The notes under the pieces: generated by a model
Told to the model about the DNA's origin: nothing
What the model saw: the letters and a program-made list of their open reading frames with translations, nothing else
Databases searched by the model: none
Shown here: in pieces, positions 11,489 through 22,819 of the stretch
How the letters are laid out: the number at the start of each line of letters is the position of its first letter
How positions within the stretch are numbered: position 1 is the first letter of the stretch
Position numbers and translations under genes: made by a program
Assembly (NCBI GenBank): GCA_003254885.1
Contig: QANT01007007.1
Span: 1 to 30,532 of the forward strand
Origin: Purshia tridentata
Lineage: Eukaryota; Streptophyta; Magnoliopsida; Rosales; Rosaceae
Direction of reading: 5' to 3'
Length of the DNA: 30,532 nt

Positions 11489-12361
11489 ATGGCATTCACA
11501 ACAACCCAACTCTCAGTTTTAGCTGCAGCTTTGATCTACATCTCTCTTTTCTGCTGCAGAATAGGTATGTAATAATCTCACAGAGAAACACATATTTCCT
11601 CCTGCTTCTGTTTCTTTTCTAAAAAGTATAAAAATAGAATTAATATTTTGCATAAATTTGGACAGGCATGGCAGAGAAAGACACACCTGAAATAGGTGAT
11701 GTGCCAGAAATAGGAGCTGAAGGTCAAGGTGATGTGCCAGAAATAGGAGCTGAAGGTCAGGACCCAGCTCAAATTGTTGCCAAAGCTTTGCTTTGTTTCA
11801 ATGACAAAAATGTAAGAGTGAAACTTTAGTTTGAGTACTATATATATATATAAATATCATCCATTTTGGTTGTTAATTGTTTCAAGTGTTTAACACTTCA
11901 CATATCACAATAACAAGTTTAATTTTCAGGTATACAGCAGCTGTGAAGAATCTTTAAGGTTGAATGAGAGTGGAGATCTGAATGTGCCAGCAGAGAAAAC
12001 CGATGAGTTCTGCAATGGTCCATGCCTCTCAGAGACACACCTTGTGCTCGACTGTGTCGATAACATCTTGACCCACTTCCTGTTTTACAACAAGGCCACC
12101 ATAAAAGATGTTAGAGATACTATTCATGCAGGATGTGGCTCTGGCTCAGATAGAGGTAATTATATAACCTTTTGTTTTGCTTTTGGTTTGTTGTCTAATG
12201 TTGCATATATAATACAATCTTTTGTTGATTTGCATTGTGCAGGTAATTTCAATGTGGCTGAGCACATTAAAGCTGAAGAAAGCAGGGCATACAAGGCTGC
12301 AAACTACCAGATTCTAATTGGGTTTGTGTTGATCATGATTATGGGGAATGGATTACTGTGA
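11489..12361 (+). CDS. secreted cysteine-rich protein of unknown function (DUF7731-like)
   Basis: Four exons keep phase: 11489-11564, 11666-11811, 11930-12155 and 12243-12361, giving 188 aa. Exon 1 encodes a hydrophobic signal peptide (MAFTTTQLSVLAAALIYISL onward), so the start at 11489 is preferred over the later Met that follows the first splice. Residues about 28-52 are acidic and repetitive. The conserved core runs from AKALLCFNDKNVYSSCEES through EFCNGPC, LVLDCVDNIL and the AGCGSG element to GNFNVAEHI. It holds six spaced cysteines that could form disulfides. The C-terminus ends in a hydrophobic stretch (ILIGFVLIMIMGNGLL) that could be a membrane anchor or a GPI-attachment signal. I recognise the core from a plant-specific family usually left as hypothetical (DUF7731). 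Its biochemical role is unknown and I propose none. Confidence 0.8.
11695..11760 (+). repeat. 33-bp in-frame tandem duplication
   Basis: Two adjacent 33-bp units, 11695-11727 and 11728-11760, differ only at the last base (A/G). Each encodes GDVPEIGAEGQ. Near-identity at synonymous sites points to a recent slippage or duplication. It lies between the signal peptide and the cysteine core of the DUF7731-like protein and leaves the frame open. Confidence 0.95.
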
Positions 12362-13509
12362 TCTGATATGTATAATATGTCATAACTTCCGCCTTAATAG
12401 TGTTACCATATCCATTATATAGAGATGTGATATGAGACTTTTGTGTGTAAAACTAATCATCAGCAAATAATCATATGGAGAGCTGCAGAAATAAAATGTT
12501 AATTTCAGAGTCAATATATGTAATAGCAAAGTAGAATGCTCATGTTTACTAAAATGGTTGATTACAAAGAAAATATATAGATATATGTTCTCATCATTGG
12601 AGGGTCCAAGTATGCTGCAGCCAGTAGAATGGTGCCTTCACAGTGTTCTAGACTCCTGGAATGAACTCCTCTATGCATGCCACTATTCTTGTACCAGTTT
12701 ACCACAAACCTGGATTATTAATTTTCCACCAGTTTTGAGTTTTTACGCATGCTTCTATTGAAAAAAAAAAAAAAATCAATTATGAATGGTTTTCTTCCAC
12801 ATTGGGATGAATCAATATTGAATTCATGAACTTTTATAATTATAAAAATATAAAAACCAATCTGAAAAAGTTTGAATCACTTAAAAACTGAAGTGGTGTT
12901 TTGCTATTATGTTCAAAAAAAATTTTAAAAGCTTTTCTTCCTTGTTTGATTTATATATACTATAGATGAAAAGGATTACAAAAACGGATCTAACTAATTT
13001 TTAATGAAACAACATGTCGACTTAAGTAATATTACAAATTCATTTAAGTTATAACACATATTATTGTATACAATTATTATATACGTGTTATAATTTAAAT
13101 AGATTATTAGAACAATGTTACCATGCTACATGTTAGCGTCACATAAAAAATTTCTTCAACTCAAGAAAAATAAAATAAAATCATGTTTAACAGTTTAACT
13201 GGATTTCAATATAGGAAATTAGGAGTAAAATAATAAAAATATAAAAGACAGAGAAAAGGCGAGGATATCTTCCACGAACCATGATATTACTGGTCAGTCC
13301 ACGGCAATTCCGTATGCACCAGCGCACATAACCAAAACCAAAACCATTTTGTACCTCACCATGTCGACATAAACACATAAGAGGCTTCTCTTTCCCAAAC
13401 GACAGTGTTTTGACTTGACGCTCTCGCTCAGAACATTGATCTCCTTCCCTCCCTGAAACTTCATTGCTGACACCGTGAGAGCTGCTGCTGGCATTGATTG
13501 CCGGAGAAG
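12362..13509. other. 3' untranslated and intergenic DNA before the AMSH3-like gene
   Basis: AATAAA at 12490-12495, about 130 nt after the stop codon, is a plausible poly(A) signal for the DUF7731-like gene. A run of A at 12762-12774 follows. The remainder is AT-rich until about 13250, where composition becomes gene-like, probably the leader of the downstream gene. No further gene was supported. Confidence 0.45.
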
Positions 13510-16500
13510 ATGAAGATCAACCTCAATCAATTGGCTCGGAGAGTCGAGGTCGATAGTCGCTATCCTCTCCGATTTTACTATCGAATCGCCGATAATCTCC
13601 TCAAACAGGTCCGCTTTGTTTCCCTCTGTCTTTTGATTCTCTTTCGCCGTCTTAATTTTAGAATAATTACGGTTTAAATTTGATTACTAAACTCCAATTT
13701 AGCGTTACGGTGCCAAAATTTATCTTATCTGTTTTTTAAACCGGCGATTTAAGGGTTTGGATTCTAAGACTCCCCAGTTAACCCAAACTTGAGGCTGGTT
13801 GGTAAATTTCACATTGAAATTTGAAACTCAGTTCTGTAAGCAATAGGTTTTGTGATTTCAGTTCCAATGCATAGCTTAGTGAAACAATTGTGAAATTTTC
13901 TCTTTATTCATAACTAATTAGAATATCATATATGGCAATGTTGAGTATCTAGCAGCTTATATTGTTCAAAATGTTATCTTTTTACTTTTTGTTCCCTAAT
14001 GTACTTTTTAAATGCTCAGGCTAGTATTTACCGGGAGGAGAAAAACATTTTGGATTTGTATGTCATACTTCTTCGATTTTCAAGGTACGTCATAAAAGTC
14101 ATCAGATGATTTCTTTCTATGGGATTGATAGCAAACATCATTTAGATGGTTGAACCTTCTTGTTGAAATTTCGCAGTTTGGTGTCTGAAACTATACCGTA
14201 TCATCGAGATTACCAGGCATTTCCTCCAAAAGAGAAAATTGTATATAGGAAGGTGAAGTATGCTAATCCTATTAGACATTTTCACGTTCAATATATGTCA
14301 ACCTGTTCTGACTTAGCTGTTGTGTCATAATTGCAGAAACTGTTAAATGTACTGGATGAGCTTGAAAATTTGAAGCCTGAAGCCCAACGCCTAGCGAGTA
14401 AACTTAATGAGATCCATGCAGTTGCCCAACAGCGTCAACCTGAATGCCTAGAAAGCACTTCATATGGTTTGGAGACACCTTCCTTAGAATGGCCTTCTGT
14501 AAACAATAAATCACCGAGTATGAATGTTAGGCAGGTATTGATATCACAAATGATCAATTGATATGTGATAGATATGAATTTGTGGGATTGGTTCTCATTA
14601 TTTGGTCATTGGCTTGGTTTTATTGTAAAACACTTAAGAAGATTTTAGTCATTATCTTGTTTTGCCTTCATTTGATTTTTCTAGTTTTGTTAAATTTTAT
14701 TGGAAAACTATGAATATGCTCAATTTATTTGTTCTTTACATGTGCCTGCAGCCTACTAGCATGGCATCTCAGTCTTCATATCCGTATAAAAATGATTATT
14801 CACGGGTTTTAACAAATACTACACAAATTGACAAGCAGTTACAGAAGCTGTGAGTATATTTCTTATAGCGGTATGCAGTATATACATAATTTGGAGAGTG
14901 GAGATGTGAGAACTATGACTCAAATTCCTGGAATTTGCAGATCTTTTAATCTACCTCTCCCGAATAAAGAGACTTTGTCTAGACACTCATTTTTGGGTCC
15001 AAATGGTCTTCAGGGTCAGTGGCTTGGACCCAGCACAGAGGTTAAGGTAATTTTTCAGGTGTCTGATTTCAAAATTTTATTGTTGCTGAAATTTGCAGAA
15101 CTCCATTTAACCTTTCTATTGGTGCAGGTTCAATATCCAAGCAGTACTGACTTAGTCCCTGCTGAAAATTTGGGGTGAGTTTTTTTTGTAAACCCTAGAT
15201 GTCTGTCTTGTCTAGTACTTTTATCTCTGCATCTTCTTCTTTATTTATTTATTTTTCATATCTATTTCCATGTTTTGCTTCTTTCTCATTATAAATAATG
15301 ATCAAAGCTTACTTGATCTTCTTTTAAGATTCTTCCTACTAATTGTGGCTGCTTATAACATACTTTATTTGGCGTCATTCATGGAAATAGCATGAATCAG
15401 GCTGGACAATATGATCTTGTGGCAGTAAAAGATGGTGATCCAGGAGGAATTAAATCTACAATGGAGTCAGTGCTGTCCTTGGATGATGGTGAATGGACAC
15501 ACCCAGCTCAGGAATCACGTCCTTCGTGGATTGATGAAGCAAGGGAAGATTCTTTCGAGTTGATTATCAATCAACCTGCTCCTCCTCCTGTTCTTGCTCG
15601 AGTGCAGCAGGACATTGCTCCAATTCCTCCATCAAAAGTGGCAGATCCAAGACCAGGACCAGCTCTACCTTCTGTGGATGGGATGCCAAGTTCTAATTCA
15701 TATCAAAATTTACATGTTGTAGGGCTCCTATGCTGATCCTTCTTATATATTTGTTCAGAAACACATTATATCTCTTGTTGATTTAGGGTGAATGCTCCTT
15801 ATTTTTTTGGAATGTGATGCTAGCGTCATTTAATTTACTTTTCAGCCAGTAAAAATGATGGACGATTTCTTGAGATTGGCTCGTGCAAATACACAAAAAA
15901 ATTTAGAAACGTGCGGTGTTCTTGCTGGTTCACTGGTAAGAAAATAACAGTCCTTTTTTTTTTTTTGAGTGAGTAAATTAGAATAATTTGATGTGTTTCA
16001 GTTCTTATCCTTTCAATTTCATGTGGCTGCAGAAAAACAAGGTTTTCCACATCACTACGCTAATAATCCCAAAGCAAGAGTCGACTTCTGATTCGGTAAG
16101 ATAAATCTCATGTTAACTTATGAATAGCCTGTCTCTGTTCTGTTGTTTTAAGGTTGATTGCAGCTTTCCTCTCACTTTTTGATTCCACTGATGACATTAC
16201 TATATATTTAAGTTATCTTTTCTTATTAAAGCTAATTGTTTCTACACACATGGAGAGGCAAAAACCATAAACTAAATAGTGCAGATGATAAATTTTGTTC
16301 TGTAATAATTCATCACTATTTACTGATAAATTATATTTTAGAATGCAAGAAGCATTTCTATCTAAGTTCCATGTCTTGTCTGTGATATCCCTCAAATTCA
16401 TATGTGCAATTCTTTTGTCTATTTTCCATTAACAATCTTGCATTATCAACGTTTTATGTCCAGTGTCAAACATTGAATGAGGAGGAAATATTTGAGGTTC

Positions 16501-17270
16501 AAGACAGATTATCTCTTTTTCCTCTTGGGTGGATTCATGTAAGTGTCACAGCAGACTCAGTAGCCTCACTGAGCATTCATCGTTTATTATTCTTGCTCCT
16601 TTACATGTAATCATAATTTTCGTTTTCATATCTCTGTCCTGTTATCAGACACACCCATCACAGACCTGTTTCATGTCATCAGTTGATCTGCACACTCATT
16701 ACTCATACCAGGTAAGGAGTGGTACCATCTCTTTTCTCTTCTTTTTTTTTTTTGGGTAGTCCAATTTACAATAGGGTAGCATCCCATTTCCCCAAATCGC
16801 GCGCCACTTTTTGTAATATTTATTTTCTGGCAACAATTTATAATTTTTAGGCATTATACTTTTGTGGAAAATCATACTCTACAATAATTTATTTGTTATA
16901 TGTCCCTTGCTTATATTTCTCCAAGATTTTAATACGGTTGCTATGGATATTTTTTTCAGATTATGTTACCAGAAGCAATTGCAATTGTTATGGCTCCAAC
17001 AGATACATCCAGGTAGGTTTGTTTATTCATGATGAAAACCAATTCATAATATATGAAATAATCAGCATTCTAACTTGTCTCCTATACCATTTCAGTCCAC
17101 ACGGCATATTTCATCTATCTGACCCAGGCGGTGTATCTGTAATTCGCAATTGTCAACAACGTGGGTTTCATCCACATGAGGAGCCTTTGGATGGAACCCC
17201 AATTTATGAGCATTGCTCTCATGTCTTTATGAACGCCAATTTGAAGATTGATGTTGTTGATCTGCGGTGA
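13510..17270 (+). CDS. AMSH3: AMSH3-like K63-type ubiquitin thioesterase (JAMM/MPN+ metalloprotease)
   Basis: Fourteen exons keep phase: 13510-13608, 14020-14084, 14177-14252, 14337-14534, 14752-14849, 14941-15046, 15128-15174, 15391-15718, 15846-15935, 16033-16095, 16464-16538, 16649-16711, 16960-17012 and 17096-17270, giving 511 aa. Residues 1-115 form the MIT/USP8-dimerisation-like domain that binds ESCRT-III. The C-terminal MPN+ domain (about 340-511) has Glu360 in LETCGVLAG, zinc ligands His415, His417 and Asp428 with Ser425 (HTHPSQTCFMSSVD), and the second zinc site typical of AMSH (His430, Cys473, His479, His481). In plants AMSH3 cleaves K63 and K48 ubiquitin chains on endosomal cargo and acts in vacuole biogenesis and endocytic sorting. 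The N-terminus (MKINLNQLARRVEVDSR) resembles AMSH3 more than AMSH1 as I recall them. The sequence is complete, with no missing catalytic residue. Confidence 0.96.
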
Positions 17271-18046
17271 GATTTAGACTTTTTACACTGAAAACGGAGC
17301 CAGTTGAGATTATTTTTGGATAGAAGGTAAATATGTAAACACAAACACTAATTATCTCTTCATCCATTAACAATATTGTAAATTCAAGTGGTTTTCTAAA
17401 TACAAAAATTTGCCATTTTAATAGAGACTGAGATACCAGTTGGCCTTGGCCCCTGTATGCCTAAATAAATACAATGAGAGTGTGGGCCCCATATATTTAT
17501 CCTATATACCATGTTTGTATGGTGGCGTGATGCTCTATATGATTCCTTGAGTAGTTAATTTAAATTGTGTAATTTGTATGCGAATCTTATACAGATTTGC
17601 GAATCATGCATTGTAAAAAGTTGCCTTGATTATCCCATGAACTTGATGATGAACAAAGCATCGACTTTACGAAAGCATGCGATTGGAGATCTTGATCATT
17701 TGTTTACCAAGATCATTTTAAAAACCACGTGGGAGTTGACTCGGCCTGATTTGAAAATAATAATGCTATTCTTACCATGTTTTTATATCATTTTATGTGT
17801 CATTATTGTATTGGTAGGGTATTTTCTTATTTTTAAGATTTTTATTTTTGTTTTTCTAGTGTTCAATGTATTAATGCCATGTAGATTGCCATTTAAGATG
17901 GTATAAAAATGTGGTAAGTGTAGTATTGTTGATTTGAAAAACCACCTACATTGAGGCATGCCTAAACCATATATAGACTATGGACCCAGTTGGTAATGCT
18001 ATCCATTTCCCAAACTCATCGGCTTTGGTTCCTGACTCCACAGGCA
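17271..18046. other. 3' region of the AMSH3-like gene and intergenic DNA
   Basis: This stretch follows the stop codon at 17268-17270. It is AT-rich and contains no supported gene. The open frame at about 17565-17906 is hydrophobic low-complexity translation of AT-rich DNA without family resemblance. The transcript end is not obvious. Confidence 0.4.
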
Positions 18047-18540
18047 AGCCTTATTAGGGGTGGGCGCAATGCGGTATGTGTGCAAAATCATGCACCGTGC
18101 CTTAAATACATAAACGGTGTGGTTCAGTGCATTACATTATAAAAATTAGAGAAAAACCAAACCAAACTAAACCTTATACGGTTACGATTTAGTTCGGTGT
18201 TACGGGTGAATAATTAGGCCTATACACAATTCGATATGTTTTCAAGCATTTTTTTAGTTCAAATATGTTTTTAAACAATAAATCATAAATAATGTTTTTG
18301 GTCAATTTTTAATTTAAAATCATATATAAACCATATATATATTTATAAAATTATAATTACGATGCGGTTTGGTTCGACTTGATTTTATTAAGTGTAAAAC
18401 CGGCACATACACCTATTAAAAACGATTTGATTTGGTGTTTGACCAAAAAAGTCAACTCTAAGGTTTTTTACCCTTTTTTTAGGGGCATTGTGGTTCGATC
18501 CTGTGGTTTTATGGTGAAAATGCCCATTCCTAAGCCCTAT
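18047..18540. mobile_element. non-autonomous hAT-like element with 8-bp target site duplication
   Basis: The element spans 18055-18532 (478 bp). It starts TAGGGGTGGGCGC and ends TGCCCATTCCTA, an imperfect terminal inverted repeat in the TAGGGGTGGGC style of plant hAT elements. Flanking direct repeats are AGCCTTAT (18047-18054) and AGCCCTAT (18533-18540), matching at 7 of 8 bases, which is the target duplication length of hAT transposons. The interior has repeated ACCAAACCAAA/GGTTTGGTTCG words and no transposase remnant, so it would depend on a transposase supplied in trans. The diverged duplication suggests an old insertion. Confidence 0.8.
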
Positions 18541-20027
18541 ATTGTAAGAGTGTTTATGTTTATGGTCACTAAATTCTATAGCTGTAAGCTGATGCAATGT
18601 CTTTTCAAGGTTAATTACGAACCTATTTTTCCAATAGAAAATGACGTTGCAATTCAAAACATCATTTTCTTCCTTAATGTGTTGTATCATAGACATCAGG
18701 TAACTTTATGCTGTTTTCCCAATTAGACAATCGACATCCCACTGGGTGTACAATCTCGAACTATTACCTTTCCTTGTACATTACATCAATGAAGCCAACG
18801 ATTCCATAACAAAATTGAGAAAAAAATTTAATGGTATGTTTTCTTTTTATCTATATATAAAAGAATTGAACTTGAAACTTCTTTTAACATTAGAAAGAAA
18901 AATATCATTAGATCAATAGTCGTTAATTCAACTAGTATTTAATTTAAAAAAGAATCTCATTAAGTTTAAAAGGTTTGAGGTAGAGGGCTCTTGACTTGTT
19001 GTCCCTACCATCCTATAATTCTAGACAGCCGAAAATTAGGGGCCCCCTCATTTAAAATCTCCACGTGACGTGCTATGGAGAACCAATTGATTTTGATTAA
19101 CTTCATTCCCAGTAAGAAGAGAAAAGGAATCAATGCATGCTTGGAATACTAATTTCACAGTCATATATGGCCAATATTGGCCTTGCTTTGTTGAGTACTA
19201 AACAGTGCCATGTGATCCAATTAAATTTTTGCTATGAATGACATTGACATTCTGAAATAATGGTCCCTAAATTAAATTGTATTAATGTTAACGGGATTGA
19301 CAATAGCCATTTTCCCAAGTACTATAGTACTCTCGTTAGGTTAGCTGGTTAGGTATTGCAGTTAATTCTGCACTACAAATCCTTGAAAAGTGAAAACTCT
19401 ACACTCTTGTGTAGAACAAAACAATGAATATTACGTAGGGCGCGTTGTCGTTCCAAATATAAAGAACATGATGAGATTCAACATTAATTTTGCCAAGTTG
19501 CATGTTTATCTCAAGGTTTGCTTAATGAACAATAGGACATATTAGGTTGGGTGTCACAATTAAATCTCTTTGACATATAGTTGGTCGATATTATAGTGTC
19601 CTTTCATAGGTAATTAAGAAAATATAATAGAATATGCTTGAAAAATAACTAACGGAGGAAATTAAGAAAATTAAATAAAAAAAGCATTATATAGGAGGAC
19701 TAAATGTTTGGCCAGACCTATAAATGCAATGTGGTGGACCTCTAGAGGTCTCCAAAGTGAAATAGAACTCTTATTTTTTTATTTTTTTTGTGAATTAATC
19801 ATTTTAGTTATAAAAAGATTGCCCCATTCCCATGGCATTGGGTTTTCACCAACGTACCACTCTAACTTTGTAGCTGGCAAATCAAGGCTAGTGAGGACAA
19901 ACGTATTGCAGGGGAGGTTTATTAGGCACCACACCTACGTCAACAACTCAACATCATCAGCTTAATTTCTCCTATACAAAATTAAGAACACTTTATTACT
20001 ATTTACTACACAGTCTACACGCACAAC
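18541..20027. other. intergenic, upstream region of the MYB gene
   Basis: AT-rich DNA without a supported gene. The last 200 bp contain ACCAACGTACC (19848-19858), close to the AC-element/MYB-recognition type, and CACCTACGTCAAC (19932-19944). The latter includes TACGTCA, an ACGT-core site of the sort bound by bZIP factors such as HY5. Whether either site is functional is inference. Confidence 0.4.
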
Positions 20028-20036
20028 TATATATAA
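20028..20036 (+). promoter_or_regulatory. TATA box of the MYB gene
   Basis: TATATATAA lies 150-158 bp upstream of the ATG at 20186. A start near 20060 gives a leader of about 125 nt that has no ATG, so no upstream open reading frame is expected. Confidence 0.5.
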
Positions 20037-20185
20037 CTGTTACTATATATGCTTAATTGTCACTGTTGTGTGTGGTGTCTCTCTATCGATCTATTTCTTC
20101 AATTGTCTCATCATCAGAGGCTCAGAGCTGTGTCTGTCTTAACCTTAACGTGCTCGAGAGATCCATCTTACTTTTAAAAAGAGAG

Positions 20186-21758
20186 ATGGGAAGAGCACCA
20201 TGCTGTGAGAAACTAGGGATTAAAAGAGGAAGATGGACTGCTGAAGAAGATCAAATCTTGACCAACTACATTCAACTTCATGGAGAAGGCTCTTGGAGAT
20301 CCATGCCCAAGAATGCAGGTACATATATCATATATACATGCATTATGCATATGTTTGTTTGAGTTATATGTGTATACTAATGGAGTAATGGGTGTTCAAA
20401 ACTTCAAATTAATATTAGTGTTGTCATGTGTTTGAAATGAATTAAGGATTGCTAAGGTGCGGGAAGAGTTGCAGACTGAGATGGATCAATTATCTGAGGG
20501 CTGACTTGAAGAGAGGGAACATCACTGCAGACGAGGAAGAAACCATTGTTAAGTTACACTCTGCTTTGGGTAATAGGTACGTACCTATCTTCTTCAAAAA
20601 TGCTACTTTCTTCGGTTAACTTAACTGTGGTAGATAGATTCAAGCTCAATACTTTTTGTTGTTTTGTTCATAGATTCTAATATAACATGGATTCTCGCAT
20701 TTAAACACGAGTCATCCACACTTGATTCGGACGGATTTTATATGGAAATAATATATTTTATGCTAAATTGACATAAAAGGATTATCATATAGAATCCCGT
20801 CCGGACCAAGCGTATATGACTGAATGGTGTATTAAATTTTAAACCCACACACCCCCCTTATTGAAGGAATCAAAGATCAAGTAGAAATAATATTAATCAG
20901 TTGGATTATATATATATATGTGATTAAATTTGCAGTGTTGGATAATGCAGGTGGTCATTGATCGCAGCACATTTACCAGGACGAACAGACAATGAGATAA
21001 AGAACTACTGGAACTCTCATTTGAGTCGCAAACTTTACACCTTTACCAAGCTGGGAAACCAGTACCTCCCTACCCTCTTGAATGTTGCTAAGCCACCAGC
21101 ATGCAAGCAGCGCAGAGGTACCAACCGTGGTCGTGCAAGTAGAGAATCTACCATGACCAACAACAAGAGCAAGAATATTCTAATATCCCCATTTCCCGCA
21201 ACCCCATATGAAAAGCCTCATGAGAGTGGCACCATAGAAAACCCAGTGGGCAACAGCAGCCATTTAATGGGTTTGGAGTCTTGCTCCCCAAAACAGAAAG
21301 GAGAGGAGATTCGAATGCTGGTTATGCAAGGTTCTAGTAGTTTGGACAGTACAGATCATTGCCCGGAGAAGTTACAAAATACACAATCATGCCCTGGAGT
21401 GTCAAAAGAGAGCATTACTAGCTCAACTACATTATGTGCAGCTAATAATGGAGACAAGGAGGTGTTGGGCCCTTGTGAATGTGTAGATAGTGAAATGATG
21501 TGCCTTAATAACGTTATTGAGAGTGGGGCTATGTATCCAACTGGGAATGATGGGCTCATGGATACTACAAATGATCTTCAAGTCACAAAGACAGTGGGTA
21601 GGGAGAGTACAAGTGTGTTCTGCAGCAGCTCCAATGCAGAGTTGTATGCTTTCTCTTCATCTATGAATTCAGCCTTTGATGATGATGAATTGCTCAATTG
21701 GAGTTGGGCAGGTGGTCTTCAATGTCATAATGAATATGAACTGTGGGATTGGCAATAA
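20186..21758 (+). CDS. R2R3-MYB transcription factor, subgroup 7 (flavonol regulator type)
   Basis: Three exons keep phase: 20186-20318, 20447-20576 and 20951-21758, giving 356 aa. The start [18 protein letters not shown] and the intron positions (after codons 44 and 87) are standard for R2R3-MYBs. R2 and R3 span about residues 13-116, ending [19 protein letters not shown]. In R3 the bHLH-binding signature is absent (ETIVK in place of the D/E-L-x-x-R/K start), which fits a factor that works without a bHLH partner. After the repeats, [11 protein letters not shown] (146-156) matches the GRTSRxxMK motif of subgroup 7 (MYB11/12/111 and grape MYBF1). These switch on CHS, CHI, F3H and FLS for flavonol synthesis in the nucleus. 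The C-terminus is acidic and ends ELWDWQ, probably the activation region. Motif position 3 is Ala rather than Thr, so the exact orthologue is not certain. Confidence 0.9.
20698..20837. mobile_element. hairpin MITE in intron 2 of the MYB gene
   Basis: The left arm (20698-20744) reads GAGTCATCCACACTTGATTC, then GGACGG, then ATTTTATATG. The right arm (20786-20837) is its imperfect reverse complement (CATATAGAATCCCGTCCGGA, then CCAAGCGTATATGACTG). The match continues inward through TTTTATG and outward through ATTTAA, so almost the whole 140 bp folds on itself. This is the shape of a foldback MITE. The target site duplication is not clear, and the family cannot be named by eye. It lies inside the 374-bp intron 2 (20577-20950) and leaves the splice sites intact. 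Confidence 0.65.
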
Positions 21759-22081
21759 TGAAGGCACTAATATTTACTGACACAAAAAAAATTAATGTTT
21801 GAAATCGATAGTTGGTTTTATGAAAAGAAATCATAAACGTGAGGATCAAAGTAATATGGATATAATTTTGTGCAATGTTCAGAAAAGAAAGATTGTACAA
21901 GAATCATTGCAATGTTAAGGTGTGTTGGATTGGCAGCAGTCTTAGGCTCTTAGGAAGTACCTTTCCTTTGTGCAAAATACAACATTTTCTGAACTTATGG
22001 CCTTGTTTTTTTTTTTTTTTGGGTGACAAGTTATGGTTGGTTTCAGAGTTTCCCTATTGTGTAGTGTTTCAAATTACACAA

Positions 22082-22113
<32 letters not shown>

Positions 22114-22504
22114 GAAAAGATCACCATCACCTCCTCTTTTGGGAGATTTCAATTGAATGTTATGCTTTTAATTTGTCCATCTTAAAAGCTTACCAACTTG
22201 GCCACTATTAGAAAAAGACTGCTCTTTGCTATGATTGTTCCATCTGAACTATGTATATACTGCTTACCCTGCTGTTTCCGTGGCCATACATTACTTGTTA
22301 CAGCAGCCCCATAAATATCCACAACACTTTTTGGCTTCTGAAAACACGGCTCTTTTATTATATTACAAGTCACTATCTTTTGCTCAACTTCATATATGAT
22401 TAAAAGGAAAAAGAAACAGAAACATCCAGGAAATATTTGAATGATAACAGGGAAAGTTAGTTTGGCATATATGAACAGGGACATACTCCATATTGTTACT
22501 GATA
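21759..22504. other. 3' region of the MYB gene and intergenic DNA
   Basis: This includes a (CA)n(TA)n microsatellite at about 22078-22113. No gene is supported. The open frame on the minus strand at 22182-22484 has no recognisable content. Confidence 0.45.
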
Positions 22505-22760
22505 GTTTTTTCTTTTCTTTTTTTTGAAAAAGGGGGGTGCATTTTTACTGAAAATTATAAGAGTCTGAGTACAAAGCAACAGACAGCCAATAAGGCAACA
22601 AAACCAACCATAAACTTGCACCAACATGCTTAAGATCATACTGAGCAAGAAGGTGGGCAACTCTATTTCCTTCGCAGCGACAGAAAGAGCAGCGTGCAAC
22701 CGGGAAAGACGCCATGCAAGCCTTGACATTCTCCACCAATACACCATCAGTGGCAAGATA
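22505..22760 (-). mobile_element. 3' remnant of a LINE (RNase H-like end plus A-rich tail)
   Basis: Read on the minus strand, 22760 to 22545 encodes LATDGVLVENVKACMASF, then FCRCEGNRVAHLLAQYDL, then WLVLLPYWLSVALYSDSYNF and a stop. This is the C-terminal RNase H-like tail of plant non-LTR reverse-transcriptase polyproteins, where R-EGNRVAH-LAQY-L is the hallmark. After the stop comes AAAATGCACCCCCC and an A-rich tail (22540 down to 22505), as at a LINE 3' end. Only about 70 codons survive, so this is a 5'-truncated dead copy. No target duplication was found. Confidence 0.75.
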
Positions 22761-22819
22761 AAAATTCGTTTATCATCTCAAAATTATAACCATGCGGTGT
22801 AGATCAGAATTGACATGTA

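Noticed and set aside
17268..17280. Stop codon of the AMSH3-like gene overlapping a donor-like CGGTGAGAT
   Set aside because: The protein ends in VVDLR exactly as known AMSH proteins do, so an extra coding exon is not needed.
17565..17906. 113-codon hydrophobic open frame after the AMSH3-like gene
   Set aside because: Translation of AT-rich DNA without family resemblance, splice support or promoter.
18379..18726. Overlapping open frames on both strands across the hAT-like element
   Set aside because: They straddle the element's right end and target duplication and show no transposase motif.
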